Below, piece by piece: positions 44,202-53,002 of a DNA stretch of 64,000 nt (the stretch's first letter is position 1; each line of letters starts with the position of its first letter). The notes under the pieces are model-generated. The model worked only from the letters and a program-made list of their open reading frames with translations, had not been told where the DNA came from and ran no database searches. Made by a program: the position numbers and the translations under genes. This DNA is from Kushneria phosphatilytica (GTDB taxonomy: Bacteria; Pseudomonadota; Gammaproteobacteria; Pseudomonadales; Halomonadaceae), in NCBI RefSeq assembly GCF_008247605.1, contig NZ_CP043420.1:558001-622000 (forward strand), in the 5' to 3' direction.

Positions 44202-45407
44202 ATGAGCCAGCGTGTGCCCCGTTTGGCCGGTCAACGTATGGCTGTCTGGCGTATCAGTGCTGCCGCTGCTCTGCTGGGGCTGGGACAGAATGGTTTTCTG
44301 GTGGCGCTGCCCATGCTGGTGGCGCAGTCCGGACTGGCGCTGGAGCAGTGGGCAGGGCTTTTACTGCTGGGTTCGATGCTGTTTGTGGTCGGCAGTCCCT
44401 TCTGGGGGCGCTTCAGTGATCGGCACGGCAGTCGCCCGGTCGTGCTCCAGGCGCTGGGCGGTTATATCATCAGCTTTACCCTGGTGGCTTCGGCGCTGGC
44501 AGCTGCCATTGCAGGCTGGCTGCAGGGAATGACGCTGATCGCGGTAGTGGCCGTGGCACGTATTATCTATGGTCTGACCGTGGCGGGCATGGTGCCGGGT
44601 TGTCAGCGCTGGGCCGTGGCGCTGGAACCGGAAAACCACCGGGCCCGCGCCCTGGCCGCGATCAGTGCCGGGCTGTCGAGTGGCCGGCTGCTTGGACCGC
44701 TGGTCGCCAGTGCCAGCCTGACCCTGTCGCTTTATGCACCCTTTGTCATCATGGTCATCGCCGGGGTGCTTGCCATGGTGCTGGTACTGGGCGTAGCCGA
44801 TCCCCACCACGATATGCAGCAGCAGGAGACGCCCGGGGCATGGTCAGGGCGTCGTTTCAATCCTCGGTTATGGCCCTATATCGGCCTGGCACTGGCCATT
44901 TCGGTGGCTCTGTCACTGATGCAGCTGGGATTACCCGATGCACTGCAACATCGCCTTGCCATTACGCCCGATCAGGCCAGTCATCTGATGGGGATCATGC
45001 TATCGCTGGGTGCGCTGGGCAGTCTGCTGGTCCAGGTGCTGGCCGTACGGAGACGACGTCTGCCGTGGTCGTGGCTGGTGGCCGGTGGCATTCTGGCGGC
45101 CACAGCGGGCACCCTGCTGCTGACGCTGGGCGGGACGGCCGCCTGGCTGGCACTGGGTACGGTGATGACCAGTATTGGCATCGCGTTGGCGGTCCCGGGG
45201 TACAATAGCCGCGCCGGTCAGCTGCAGGGGCAGGGGACCGGTTCCGGTCTGATGGGGATGATGCATACCCTGGGCTATGGGCTGGCAACGGCCATCGTGG
45301 CGCTTTCCCCGGCCACTACCCTGTTGCCTCTGGCGCTGCTGGCCTGTGGGTGCGCTGCCCTTCTCGGTTGGCCAATTGCGCTGGATGCGCGCCGAGCCGG
45401 TGAGTGA
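44202..45407 (+). CDS. MFS transporter, probable siderophore exporter
   Basis: 401 residues, twelve helices. VVGSPFWGRFSDRHGSRPVVLQALGG is the MFS motif A between helices 2 and 3. It is the first gene after the Fur-controlled promoter, followed 48 bases later by iucA, so it probably exports the finished siderophore, like other MFS genes at the head of NIS siderophore operons. A role in intake of the precursor is less likely. The ATG at 44202 (two bases after the TTATCATC) has no strong ribosome site. Confidence 0.82.
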   Translation: MSQRVPRLAGQRMAVWRISAAAALLGLGQNGFLVALPMLVAQSGLALEQWAGLLLLGSMLFVVGSPFWGRFSDRHGSRPVVLQALGGYIISFTLVASALAAAIAGWLQGMTLIAVVAVARIIYGLTVAGMVPGCQRWAVALEPENHRARALAAISAGLSSGRLLGPLVASASLTLSLYAPFVIMVIAGVLAMVLVLGVADPHHDMQQQETPGAWSGRRFNPRLWPYIGLALAISVALSLMQLGLPDALQHRLAITPDQASHLMGIMLSLGALGSLLVQVLAVRRRRLPWSWLVAGGILAATAGTLLLTLGGTAAWLALGTVMTSIGIALAVPGYNSRAGQLQGQGTGSGLMGMMHTLGYGLATAIVALSPATTLLPLALLACGCAALLGWPIALDARRAGE

Positions 45408-45455
45408 CGCCCTGCGTCGAGACTGGAATCGATACGGACAAGGAGATTCTGCAAC

Positions 45456-47162
45456 ATGGCGCTGCTGCCGGACCCCGATCTGCTCGCGGCAACGAGCTTT
45501 TTCAATGCGCTGCTGCGTGAAACCGCCGACTGGCAAATGACGGCCGATGGCACCGATGCAGGAGGGACGGTACGTCTGCCACTGAACGGTGGCGAGCAGC
45601 TGTGCCTGACACTGCAACATCGTAGCCACAGTGGCCGTTGCCGGCTGTTGTTGCCTCTTGAGCTGGAGACCGATCAGGGCCGTCGTCCGATCGATTTTCT
45701 GCCCGCCGTCGAGCGGCTGATGGGGGAGTCCCCCCTGTTCGATGGCGTCGAGGCGGAGCAGCGCCAGGCCTTCATCGAAAGGGTGCAGGAGAGTCGCCAT
45801 AACATCGCCGACTCACTGACCCGACGTGACGATGCTGATGAACTGGCACGGGGGCCACTGGATTTCCTGCACGCTGAACAGGGCGTGCTGGCGGGCCACG
45901 ACTTTCACCCTGCACCCAAGTCACGGGCTCCCTTCACGCTTGAACAGGCCCGCACATACTGCCCCGAATATCGTGCCGACTTTCATCTGGTCTGGTGGGC
46001 TGTAGCGCCCGAGCTGGCGGTCAGCGATTCCAGTCGTGAGCGCTCGGCAGCTGAACTGATGACTGATCTGCTGCCGGAGTCGCTGGTGGATCGGGTGCCT
46101 GCAGGGTTCATGCCTCTGCCAATGCATCCCTGGCAGGCGCAGCAACTGCAACAGCGTGACGATATCCGTGCCCGTATGACTGCGGGTCGGTTGGTGCGCC
46201 TGGGGGAGAGTCCGCAGCGCTGGGCGCCGACTTCATCGCATCGTTCGCTGTATCTCGCCGGAGCCAGGTGGCAGCTCAAGGGCTCGCTGTCGGCGCGACT
46301 GACGAACTCGGTGCGAGAACTGCACATCAATGAAGTCGCACGTGGTTTGCGTCTGGATCGCTGGTGGCGATCGTTGCCGGCATCGCTGACCCGATCCTTT
46401 CGCTTGATGCAGGAGCCAGCCTGGCTGGGTTGGCATGACGATCAGGGCAGCATCGATGAAGCGAGCCTGATACTACTGCGTGAAAATGGTATCACCGAGC
46501 CCGGTGCCGAACGCTCGGTGCTGGCGACCCTGACCCAGCGTTTGGAGAGTGATAGCGCGACGCTGCTGACCGCACGGGTTCGGCATTACGCGCGACAGCA
46601 CGCTATGCCCTCTGATTCTGCCGCCATGAAATGGTTCGAGGCTTTCTGCGAGCAGGTGCTGACACCGCTGTTGCGGTTGGTGGTGGAGGAGGGGGTTGTG
46701 CTGCTGGCGCATCAGCAGAATATCGTACTGCGCCTTGAAGAGGGGCTGCCGGCCGGGGTGGACTACCGCGACTGCCAGGGCAGTGGCGTTACTGCGCACT
46801 TCTTCGAACGTCATCCGGCCGCCGAGGTCAGTCAGGATCATCGCCTGACCGATGCCATGCTCCGGCGTTATTTTCCCTATTATGTACTGGTCAATTCGAC
46901 GCTGGCAGTGACCGGTGCGCTGGCCGAGGATGGCCTGATGGATGAACGTCACCTGCTGGTCCGGCTGCGTCATCATCTCGAACACCTTGCGGCCACTCTC
47001 GAAGGGGATCGGGCGCTACTGGACCATCTTCTGTACTCGCCTACTCTCGAGGTCAAGAGCAACTTCTTCTGCTATCTCGCCGGCATCAATGAGTCTACCC
47101 TGGATGATCCGGCCCGCATCTATATCGACATACCCAACCCGCTGCTGGAGATCGCTGCATGA
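45456..47162 (+). CDS. iucA: NIS siderophore synthetase, IucA type
   Basis: 568 residues (E. coli IucA 574). The GHDFHPAPKSR motif (about 147-157) is the ATP-binding site of IucA/IucC enzymes; the second half has the active-site region PLLRLVVEEGVVLLAHQQNIVLRLEEGLPAGVDYRD. It condenses a hydroxamate amine, here probably N6-acetyl-N6-hydroxylysine, with citrate using ATP. It is the first of four genes in the classical order iucA-B-C-D. Overlap with iucB is ATGA. Confidence 0.87.
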   Translation: MALLPDPDLLAATSFFNALLRETADWQMTADGTDAGGTVRLPLNGGEQLCLTLQHRSHSGRCRLLLPLELETDQGRRPIDFLPAVERLMGESPLFDGVEAEQRQAFIERVQESRHNIADSLTRRDDADELARGPLDFLHAEQGVLAGHDFHPAPKSRAPFTLEQARTYCPEYRADFHLVWWAVAPELAVSDSSRERSAAELMTDLLPESLVDRVPAGFMPLPMHPWQAQQLQQRDDIRARMTAGRLVRLGESPQRWAPTSSHRSLYLAGARWQLKGSLSARLTNSVRELHINEVARGLRLDRWWRSLPASLTRSFRLMQEPAWLGWHDDQGSIDEASLILLRENGITEPGAERSVLATLTQRLESDSATLLTARVRHYARQHAMPSDSAAMKWFEAFCEQVLTPLLRLVVEEGVVLLAHQQNIVLRLEEGLPAGVDYRDCQGSGVTAHFFERHPAAEVSQDHRLTDAMLRRYFPYYVLVNSTLAVTGALAEDGLMDERHLLVRLRHHLEHLAATLEGDRALLDHLLYSPTLEVKSNFFCYLAGINESTLDDPARIYIDIPNPLLEIAA

Positions 47163-48055
47163 CCGTGACCCGGGCCGCTCAGGCCAATCCGCTCAAGGGC
47201 ATCGAGCCGGCTGCGCTGGGGGATGGCGCAGCGCGGCTGCCGCTGATCGAATCGCTGGATCCGGTCGAGGCGCTTGATGCCGCTTTTGCGCTTCATCCGC
47301 AGCTGAGTACTCTGGTACTGGAAGACGCCTGGCGTGATCGACCGCACTGGCAGATGTTGTGCGAATTTTTCGGTGCGCCCCGTATTCCGCGTGCTGGCTT
47401 CTATCAGTCTCCCTGGCACTGGCTGCATCATGATCGCCCCGCAACTCGCTTCAACATCGAGCTGGGACGCGTCGAGCGCCCGCTCAACCCGGAAGGACGG
47501 GTTTACGAACGTTTTGATCCCCGGCTCGAACGTTGCCTGACCCTGAGAACCGTGTCGCTCGATGATGATCTCGATCGACTGGTGCGCTGGATGAACAATC
47601 CCCGGGTGGCGCATTTCTGGGAGCAGGCCCGCCCACGGGAAGAGCTGGCCGAGTGGTTTGCTCATCGATTGGCACAGCCCCATCGGTTGGGATTGATCGG
47701 CGAGTTCGATGGTGAGCCGTTCGGCTATTTCGAGCTCTACTGGGCCGCCGAGGATGTGATTGCCCCGTACTATGTCTGGCAGGGTTTCGATCGTGGCCTG
47801 CATGTTCTGGTGGGAGAGGAAGACTTTCGCGGTGCCAGCTTCGTGAACGCCTGGCTTGGTGGGCTGCAGCACTACGCCTATCTGGCGGAGCCACGAACCG
47901 ATCGACTGGTACTGGAGCCTGCTGCCTCCAACGAGCGACTGTTCCGTCATCTGGAGCGGCTGGGACTGTTTCGGCAGCGTGAATTCGATCTGCCCGACAA
48001 GCGGGCAGCGCTGGTGATGGGCTGGCGTTCGCAGTTCTTCGGTGAGGTGATGTGA
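47159..48055 (+). CDS. iucB: GNAT acetyltransferase for the siderophore hydroxamate, IucB type
   Basis: 298 residues (E. coli IucB 315). The C-terminal half is the acyltransferase domain: LVRWMNNPRVAHFWEQARPREELAEWF, PFGYFELYWAAEDVIAPYY and GASFVNAWLGGLQHYAYLAEPRTDRLVLEP-ASNERLFRHLERLG, the typical siderophore N-hydroxylysine acetylase pattern. It acetylates N6-hydroxylysine. It lies within the overlapping iuc operon (4-base overlap with iucA; stop overlaps iucC start). Confidence 0.85.
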   Translation: MTVTRAAQANPLKGIEPAALGDGAARLPLIESLDPVEALDAAFALHPQLSTLVLEDAWRDRPHWQMLCEFFGAPRIPRAGFYQSPWHWLHHDRPATRFNIELGRVERPLNPEGRVYERFDPRLERCLTLRTVSLDDDLDRLVRWMNNPRVAHFWEQARPREELAEWFAHRLAQPHRLGLIGEFDGEPFGYFELYWAAEDVIAPYYVWQGFDRGLHVLVGEEDFRGASFVNAWLGGLQHYAYLAEPRTDRLVLEPAASNERLFRHLERLGLFRQREFDLPDKRAALVMGWRSQFFGEVM

Positions 48056-49959
48056 TGGGCGAGACTTCCGAACACGTGGTGGCGGATGTGGCGATCCGCC
48101 GTCACTGGGATGCAGCCAATCGGGCGCTGATCGCCAAGATGATCAGCGAACTGGCTTATGAACAGGTGCTACCGATCGTTGAGCTCTCCACACCCTGTGT
48201 CTTCGATGATTTCGGGGCCCTGGGGAGTGAGCAGCAGTATGATTTTGCGCTCGACACGGACCCGCGTGGGCGCTGGACCTTTCTGGCGCAGCTCAATCTG
48301 TGGGGGCAACTGCTGATTGATATCGATTCACTGACGCCGCCCGATGGTGTGCGCATGGAAGCAGCCGATCTGCTGCTGGCCATCGGCCCGGCTCTGGGGA
48401 TGGATGATGCCCGGCAGGCGGAGTCCCTGGAAGACCTGTTCAATACGCTGCGCGCCGACTGCGAGCTCATCGAGGCCCACCGTCAGCTGACTGCCGATCG
48501 CGCTATCGGATTGCCTGAAGCCGAGCGTCAGGCGTTGCTGGATGGTCATCCCAAGTTTCTGTTCAACAAGGGCCGACGTGGCTGGGGGCTGGAGGCACTG
48601 CGCGCCTATGCCCCTGAATATGGTGAGCGCATCCGGCTCGACTGGATCGCGATTCTGCGGCAGCGGCTGCATGCCGGTGGCGAGCCGGTGGACAGTGAGT
48701 ATCTGTTGGCCTCGGTGCTTGATGACGACGCCCTGCGCGAATTGCGCGCGACGCTGCAGCGCCGGGTAAAGGAAACCGACCATGCGGTCGAGGAGTATGC
48801 GCTGATGCCGGTGCATCCCTGGCAGTGGCAACAGATGCTGGCCATGCTGCATGTCGGGGACATCGGGCGCGGCGAGATGATCCATCTGGGCAGTTTCGGC
48901 GACGAGTTCATTGCCCAGCAGTCGCTGCGTACGCTGACCAATGTCAGCGAGCGACCCGGTGCGGGCAGCCATGACATCAAGCTGCCGCTATCGATCATGA
49001 ATACGTCGAGCTATCGCGGCATTCCGGGCAAGTACATGCTGGCCGGACCAGACGTCTCACACTGGCTGCGGGTGCGAGCTGGAGACGATGACGAGTTTGT
49101 GCGTGCCGGGCTGGAAATTCTGGCCGAGCCGGCGTCGGCAGTGCTCGAGCATGATCAGTATGCGCGCCTTGCCGGGGCGCCCTATCGCTACCGTGAACTG
49201 TGCGGCGTGATCTGGCGCGAAGGTCTGACGCCCCGTGTGGGGGAAGGGGAACAGGCATTGCTGATGGCGGAGCTGATGCAGTGCGATGCCGACGGCCGCC
49301 CCTGGCTGGCAGCCTATATCGACGCCGCCGACTGTGATCCCGAGCTCTGGTTGACGCGTCTGTTCGAGGCGACACTGGTGCCCATGTATCACCTCCTGTG
49401 TCGCTATGGCATGACCATTATTGCCCACGGTCAGAATCTGACGCTGATTCTTCGGGATGGCCTCCCGCACCGGCTGGCACTGAAGGATTTCCAGGGCGAT
49501 CTGCGGCTGACCGATGAAGATTTTCCCGAAGCGGCCGATCTACCCTCGACACTGCTCGAGGTGACCGTTCGTCTGCCGGCTGACAAGCTGATCCATGATC
49601 TGCAAACCGGCCACTTCGTCACCCTGCTGCGTTTCGTAGCGCCGCTGGCACCGGCAGTAGGCGTTTCCGAGCGCCGCTTCTATCAGCTCTGCGCTGAAGT
49701 GCTGGAGAATTACATGGCGCGCCATCCTGAGATGGCCGAGCGCTTTGCGAAATTCACGCTGTTCCGACCGCGCATCCTGCGACTGGGACTCAATCGATCG
49801 AAGTTCCTGCACGATGCCGAGGGCGCGTCGAGTCGCATGCTGCCCGACATGGATTACGAAATCGATAATCCGCTGGCGCTGGTAACGCGTGCCAGCCGAC
49901 CCTTCGGACCGGGCGAGCGCCAACAGAGTCAGGGCAAGGACCGTATTCCCCATGAGTGA
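48055..49959 (+). CDS. iucC: NIS siderophore synthetase, IucC type
   Basis: 634 residues, longer than E. coli IucC (about 580). GHPKFLFNKGRRG (about 163) is the ATP loop; MPVHPWQWQQM, PGAGSHDIKLPLSIMNTSSYRGIPGKYM and GMTIIAHGQNLTLILRDGLPHRLALKDFQGD are family landmarks. It adds the second hydroxamate to citrate to complete the molecule. The ATG at 48055 overlaps the iucB stop as TGATG; a GTG at 48052 is also possible. It shares its last 8 bases with iucD. Confidence 0.87.
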   Translation: MGETSEHVVADVAIRRHWDAANRALIAKMISELAYEQVLPIVELSTPCVFDDFGALGSEQQYDFALDTDPRGRWTFLAQLNLWGQLLIDIDSLTPPDGVRMEAADLLLAIGPALGMDDARQAESLEDLFNTLRADCELIEAHRQLTADRAIGLPEAERQALLDGHPKFLFNKGRRGWGLEALRAYAPEYGERIRLDWIAILRQRLHAGGEPVDSEYLLASVLDDDALRELRATLQRRVKETDHAVEEYALMPVHPWQWQQMLAMLHVGDIGRGEMIHLGSFGDEFIAQQSLRTLTNVSERPGAGSHDIKLPLSIMNTSSYRGIPGKYMLAGPDVSHWLRVRAGDDDEFVRAGLEILAEPASAVLEHDQYARLAGAPYRYRELCGVIWREGLTPRVGEGEQALLMAELMQCDADGRPWLAAYIDAADCDPELWLTRLFEATLVPMYHLLCRYGMTIIAHGQNLTLILRDGLPHRLALKDFQGDLRLTDEDFPEAADLPSTLLEVTVRLPADKLIHDLQTGHFVTLLRFVAPLAPAVGVSERRFYQLCAEVLENYMARHPEMAERFAKFTLFRPRILRLGLNRSKFLHDAEGASSRMLPDMDYEIDNPLALVTRASRPFGPGERQQSQGKDRIPHE

Positions 49960-51247
49960 CGTTTCGCATAGTGTCGACCTGGCCGGTATCGGGGCCGGCC
50001 CGTTCAATCTCAGCATTGCTGCCCTGGCCGATAGCCATGTGCCCTCACTGACAACGCGCTTTTTCGATCGCCAGCGTCACTATGTCTGGCACAGCGGCAT
50101 GATGCTGCCGGGCACGCATCTACAGACCGGTTTTCTGAAGGATCTGGTTACAGGAGTGGCGCCTACCAGCCCTCACAGCTTTCTCAGCTATCTGGTGGCG
50201 CACCGGCGCTTCTATCGTTTTCTCAATGCCGAGCTGTCCACGGTCAGCCGTGCCGAGTTTTCCGACTATCTGCGCTGGGTAGCGGAGCATTTGCCCAATG
50301 TCTCGCTGGACGAGGGCGTACGTGAGGTCGATTTTGCCGACGACCACTTCCGGGTCACGACCGAACATGGCCGCTACCGAGCGCGTCATCTTTGTCTTGG
50401 CACCGGCAAGCGTCCCTGGCTGCCTGCTTTCGCCGAACCCCTGCGGGGGCCGCGCTGTCTGCATGCCGAAAGTATTGCCGAGATGACCCACGATTTCAGC
50501 GATCAGCGGGTGGTCATTGTCGGTGGTGGACAGAGTGGCGCAGATATCTTCATCAATGCGCTCAATGGGCACTGGGGAATGCCGGCTTCGCTGCATTGGC
50601 TCTCCCGGCGACGCAACTTCCAGCCACTGGATGAGACGGCTTTCACCAACGAATATTTCACGCCGGAATATACCAGCTGGTTCACCGAACTTGATGATGC
50701 CACGCGTCAGCGCGAGGTGCTGGCGCAGAAGTACGCCAGCGATGGGATCACGCCGGCGGCGCTGCTGGATATCTATCAGCGTCTCTATCATCGCTTCGAT
50801 GTGCTGGGCGAGCCGCGCTGGGCACATCTGCTGCCACATCGTGAAGCGGTCGACATGGACTCGATCGGTGAGGGCTTTCGACTCTGGACGACGCACGGGC
50901 TGACGGGGGATCGGGAGCGTTTCGACGCGGATATCGTCATCTTTGCCACCGGCTTTCAGTCGGGACTGCCGGAATGTCTGGCACCGCTTCAGGATCGGCT
51001 GTCACTGACTGATGGCAGTATTACCGTGGGTGATCACTTCATGGTCGAGTGGGATGGCCCGCCCGGGCATGGTCTCTACGCTGTCAATGCCGGACGAACC
51101 CGCTACGGCATTGCCGAGCCTCAGCTCTCTCTCATGGCATGGCGTTCGGCAGTGATCCTCAATCATATGGCTGGTCGTGCCGTATTCGATATCGAGGATG
51201 ATCCGGGCCCGGTGACGTGGCGACCGGTGAAGGATCGGAATGCGTAG
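49952..51247 (+). CDS. iucD: Lysine N6-monooxygenase, siderophore biosynthesis
   Basis: 431 residues (E. coli IucD 445). GIGAGPFNLSIAAL (12-25) is the FAD loop, FKDLVTGVAPTSPHSFLSYL the ATG-type linker region, and VVIVGGGQSGADIFINAL the NADPH site. It hydroxylates the terminal amine of L-lysine to start aerobactin synthesis; ornithine as substrate cannot be ruled out. The ATG at 49952 overlaps the iucC stop by 8 bases; a longer frame to 49889 lies inside iucC. It is convergent with the FhuF-like gene, 20 bases away. Confidence 0.87.
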   Translation: MSDVSHSVDLAGIGAGPFNLSIAALADSHVPSLTTRFFDRQRHYVWHSGMMLPGTHLQTGFLKDLVTGVAPTSPHSFLSYLVAHRRFYRFLNAELSTVSRAEFSDYLRWVAEHLPNVSLDEGVREVDFADDHFRVTTEHGRYRARHLCLGTGKRPWLPAFAEPLRGPRCLHAESIAEMTHDFSDQRVVIVGGGQSGADIFINALNGHWGMPASLHWLSRRRNFQPLDETAFTNEYFTPEYTSWFTELDDATRQREVLAQKYASDGITPAALLDIYQRLYHRFDVLGEPRWAHLLPHREAVDMDSIGEGFRLWTTHGLTGDRERFDADIVIFATGFQSGLPECLAPLQDRLSLTDGSITVGDHFMVEWDGPPGHGLYAVNAGRTRYGIAEPQLSLMAWRSAVILNHMAGRAVFDIEDDPGPVTWRPVKDRNA

Positions 51248-51267
51248 TCGGCAGGAAAAGCGGGGGA

Positions 51268-52038
51268 TCAGGTCGTGGCAGCCTGCCGATCCTCCGCAGT
51301 CTGGCGACGCTTGAGCCGAGGACAGTTGCCGCATTCACCGAGCGATTCATCCAGGTAGCGCATACAGCACATGCGGCGGCAGCGCCATACCGTGGGTTCA
51401 CCCGACTCATTCACGGTGTCGATGTACTCCACCGGCTGATAGAAGGGGTTGCGTTGTCGATCCGGCAACCAGCGCCGCTGTAGTACCTCACGCGCCCCGC
51501 TCAGTTGCCATTCGCTGATGTCGTCAAGTTCTTCCAGCGCCCCTACCACAAATTCGAAGTAACCGGCTGCATTGCTCCAGAGCACACGCGGAGAGAGACG
51601 TACCTGTCGTGCCAGCGTGGCGATCAGCGGTGTCAGATGTGCGGAAATCAGGCTGCAGAAGCGGGCGCAGCCATTGTCGAGGCTCCGGGTGCCGGCATGA
51701 GTCAGCCCGAAGGCTGTGGCGATACCGCATTCGTCGAAGGCAATATCGAGTTCGTCGAGTGCCATGGGAAGATGGCGATCAAGGCGCAGCTCGATGATGA
51801 CCACACTGATGATCAGGCGGCTCAGATAGTGTTTCGACCACTGGGTGGCAATGGCCCGGGGGTCGCTCAGTCCCTGTGCCCGGGCAAAACGATCCAGCAG
51901 TAAGCGCAGTATCTCCGGGTCAAGCAGGTCGGGGCCGGCGATGACTCTACCGGACGCTGGTGAAGCGCGCAGCTCACTGCGTTGCACCAGCGCTTCCCGG
52001 TAGCCACTGAAGCGTTCTGGGTAGTACGTGGCGAACAT
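51268..52038 (-). CDS. FhuF-like ferric siderophore reductase
   Basis: 256 residues. The C-terminus has CCMRYLDESLGECGNC (224-239), the CC-X10-C-X2-C pattern of the FhuF family that binds a 2Fe-2S cluster; an extra Cys (220) precedes it. The N-terminal part has no known motif apart from WSKHYLSRLIISVVIIELRLDR, usual in this family. It reduces Fe(III) in cytoplasmic ferric siderophore to release the iron. The ATG at 52038 has GGGAGA upstream. A Fur-like box at 52072 would regulate it, and it faces the aerobactin operon, so both are likely induced by iron starvation. Confidence 0.87.
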   Translation of the reverse strand: MFATYYPERFSGYREALVQRSELRASPASGRVIAGPDLLDPEILRLLLDRFARAQGLSDPRAIATQWSKHYLSRLIISVVIIELRLDRHLPMALDELDIAFDECGIATAFGLTHAGTRSLDNGCARFCSLISAHLTPLIATLARQVRLSPRVLWSNAAGYFEFVVGALEELDDISEWQLSGAREVLQRRWLPDRQRNPFYQPVEYIDTVNESGEPTVWRCRRMCCMRYLDESLGECGNCPRLKRRQTAEDRQAATT

Positions 52039-52071
52039 GAGTCTCCCGGAGTCGCGTCGGACTCGATGACA

Positions 52072-52090
52072 AATGAAAACTACTCTCATT
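52072..52090 (-). promoter_or_regulatory. Fur-like box upstream of the FhuF-like gene
   Basis: On the minus strand AATGAGAGTAGTTTTCATT is an imperfect inverted repeat (AATGAGA with TTTCATT) close to the AATGAGAATnATTCTCATT form of the Fur site. It lies 33 bases before the start codon of the gene at 51268-52038, in promoter position. Confidence 0.6.
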
Positions 52091-52200
52091 CTAGCAAAAG
52101 GTGTGCTTCAGCGGCAGGGCACGGCGCCTGGTGAGTCGGGGGTGTGCTATGGTCGCGGCTTTACGATGGCGCAGAGACACAGACGCACAAGGAGACAGGC

Positions 52201-52872
52201 ATGGCGCTTGAAGGACTGCTGTTCGATTTCGATGGCACACTGGGCGATTCCGAACGGGCGCATCATCTTGTCTGGAATGAGATTCTCGCCCCCTATGGTG
52301 TCGAGATCAGCGATGCAGAATACAAGCGGCGCTATTCGGGCAATCCGGTGCCGGCCTGTGTGGCCATGGTGCGTGAAGATTACGGGCTTGAGGTACCGGA
52401 TGAAACGCTGATTCAGGCCAAGGTGGCACTGACCCGGCAGCGTTTCAGCGAGCAGCCCATCGCCCTGATGGCGCACGCCGTGGAAACACTCGACTGGGCG
52501 CGCGAGCAGGGGCTGCGGCTGGCGCTGATTACCGGTAGCGGGCGTGAAGAACTGATGCCAACGCTTGAACATCATGATCTGGCACACTGGTTCGAAGCGA
52601 TTGTGACACGTAACGATGTGACGCACTCCAAGCCGCATCCCGAGAGCTATCTGACAGGTCTTGAGCAGATGCAGCTGGGTGTGGATCAGGCCATGGCGCT
52701 GGAGGATACGCATCACGGTGTGCAGTCTGCCGTGGCAGCAGGACTTGAGGTGATTGCCATCCCCAATGCCTACAGCAGTGATCACGATTTCAGTGCTGCC
52801 ATCCGGGTCTGTGACTCGCTGGAGGCGGCGCGTGACTGGCTGCAGGGGCAGCTACCGGGCGCTGATGGATAG
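52201..52872 (+). CDS. HAD superfamily phosphatase
   Basis: 223 residues. Motif I is FDFDGTLGDSER (Asp nucleophile), motif II LITGSGREEL, motif III THSKPHPES (Lys) and motif IV ALEDTHHGVQSAVAAG. This is the beta-phosphoglucomutase/phosphoglycolate phosphatase-like branch with a helical cap. The ATG at 52201 has AGGAG 6 bases upstream. Substrate unknown. It precedes fdhD by 130 bases with its own promoter between them, so there is no clear functional link. Confidence 0.88.
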   Translation: MALEGLLFDFDGTLGDSERAHHLVWNEILAPYGVEISDAEYKRRYSGNPVPACVAMVREDYGLEVPDETLIQAKVALTRQRFSEQPIALMAHAVETLDWAREQGLRLALITGSGREELMPTLEHHDLAHWFEAIVTRNDVTHSKPHPESYLTGLEQMQLGVDQAMALEDTHHGVQSAVAAGLEVIAIPNAYSSDHDFSAAIRVCDSLEAARDWLQGQLPGADG

Positions 52873-52902
52873 CCTCCGACGCGGCATGGCATGACAAATT
52901 GA

Positions 52903-52932
52903 TTAGCAGGCTGACGATTGGTCGGATATAAT
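52903..52932 (+). promoter_or_regulatory. Sigma-70 promoter for fdhD
   Basis: TTAGCA (52903-52908) and a perfect TATAAT (52927-52932), 18 bases apart. Transcription would begin near 52939, giving an fdhD leader of about 64 bases. Confidence 0.6.
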
Positions 52933-53002
52933 GTTACGCCATGTTGCACCATGGCCCGGTCCGGGTTGCCAGCCGGCCTTGCAGGTCCGGAAGGAAGTAA
53001 CG

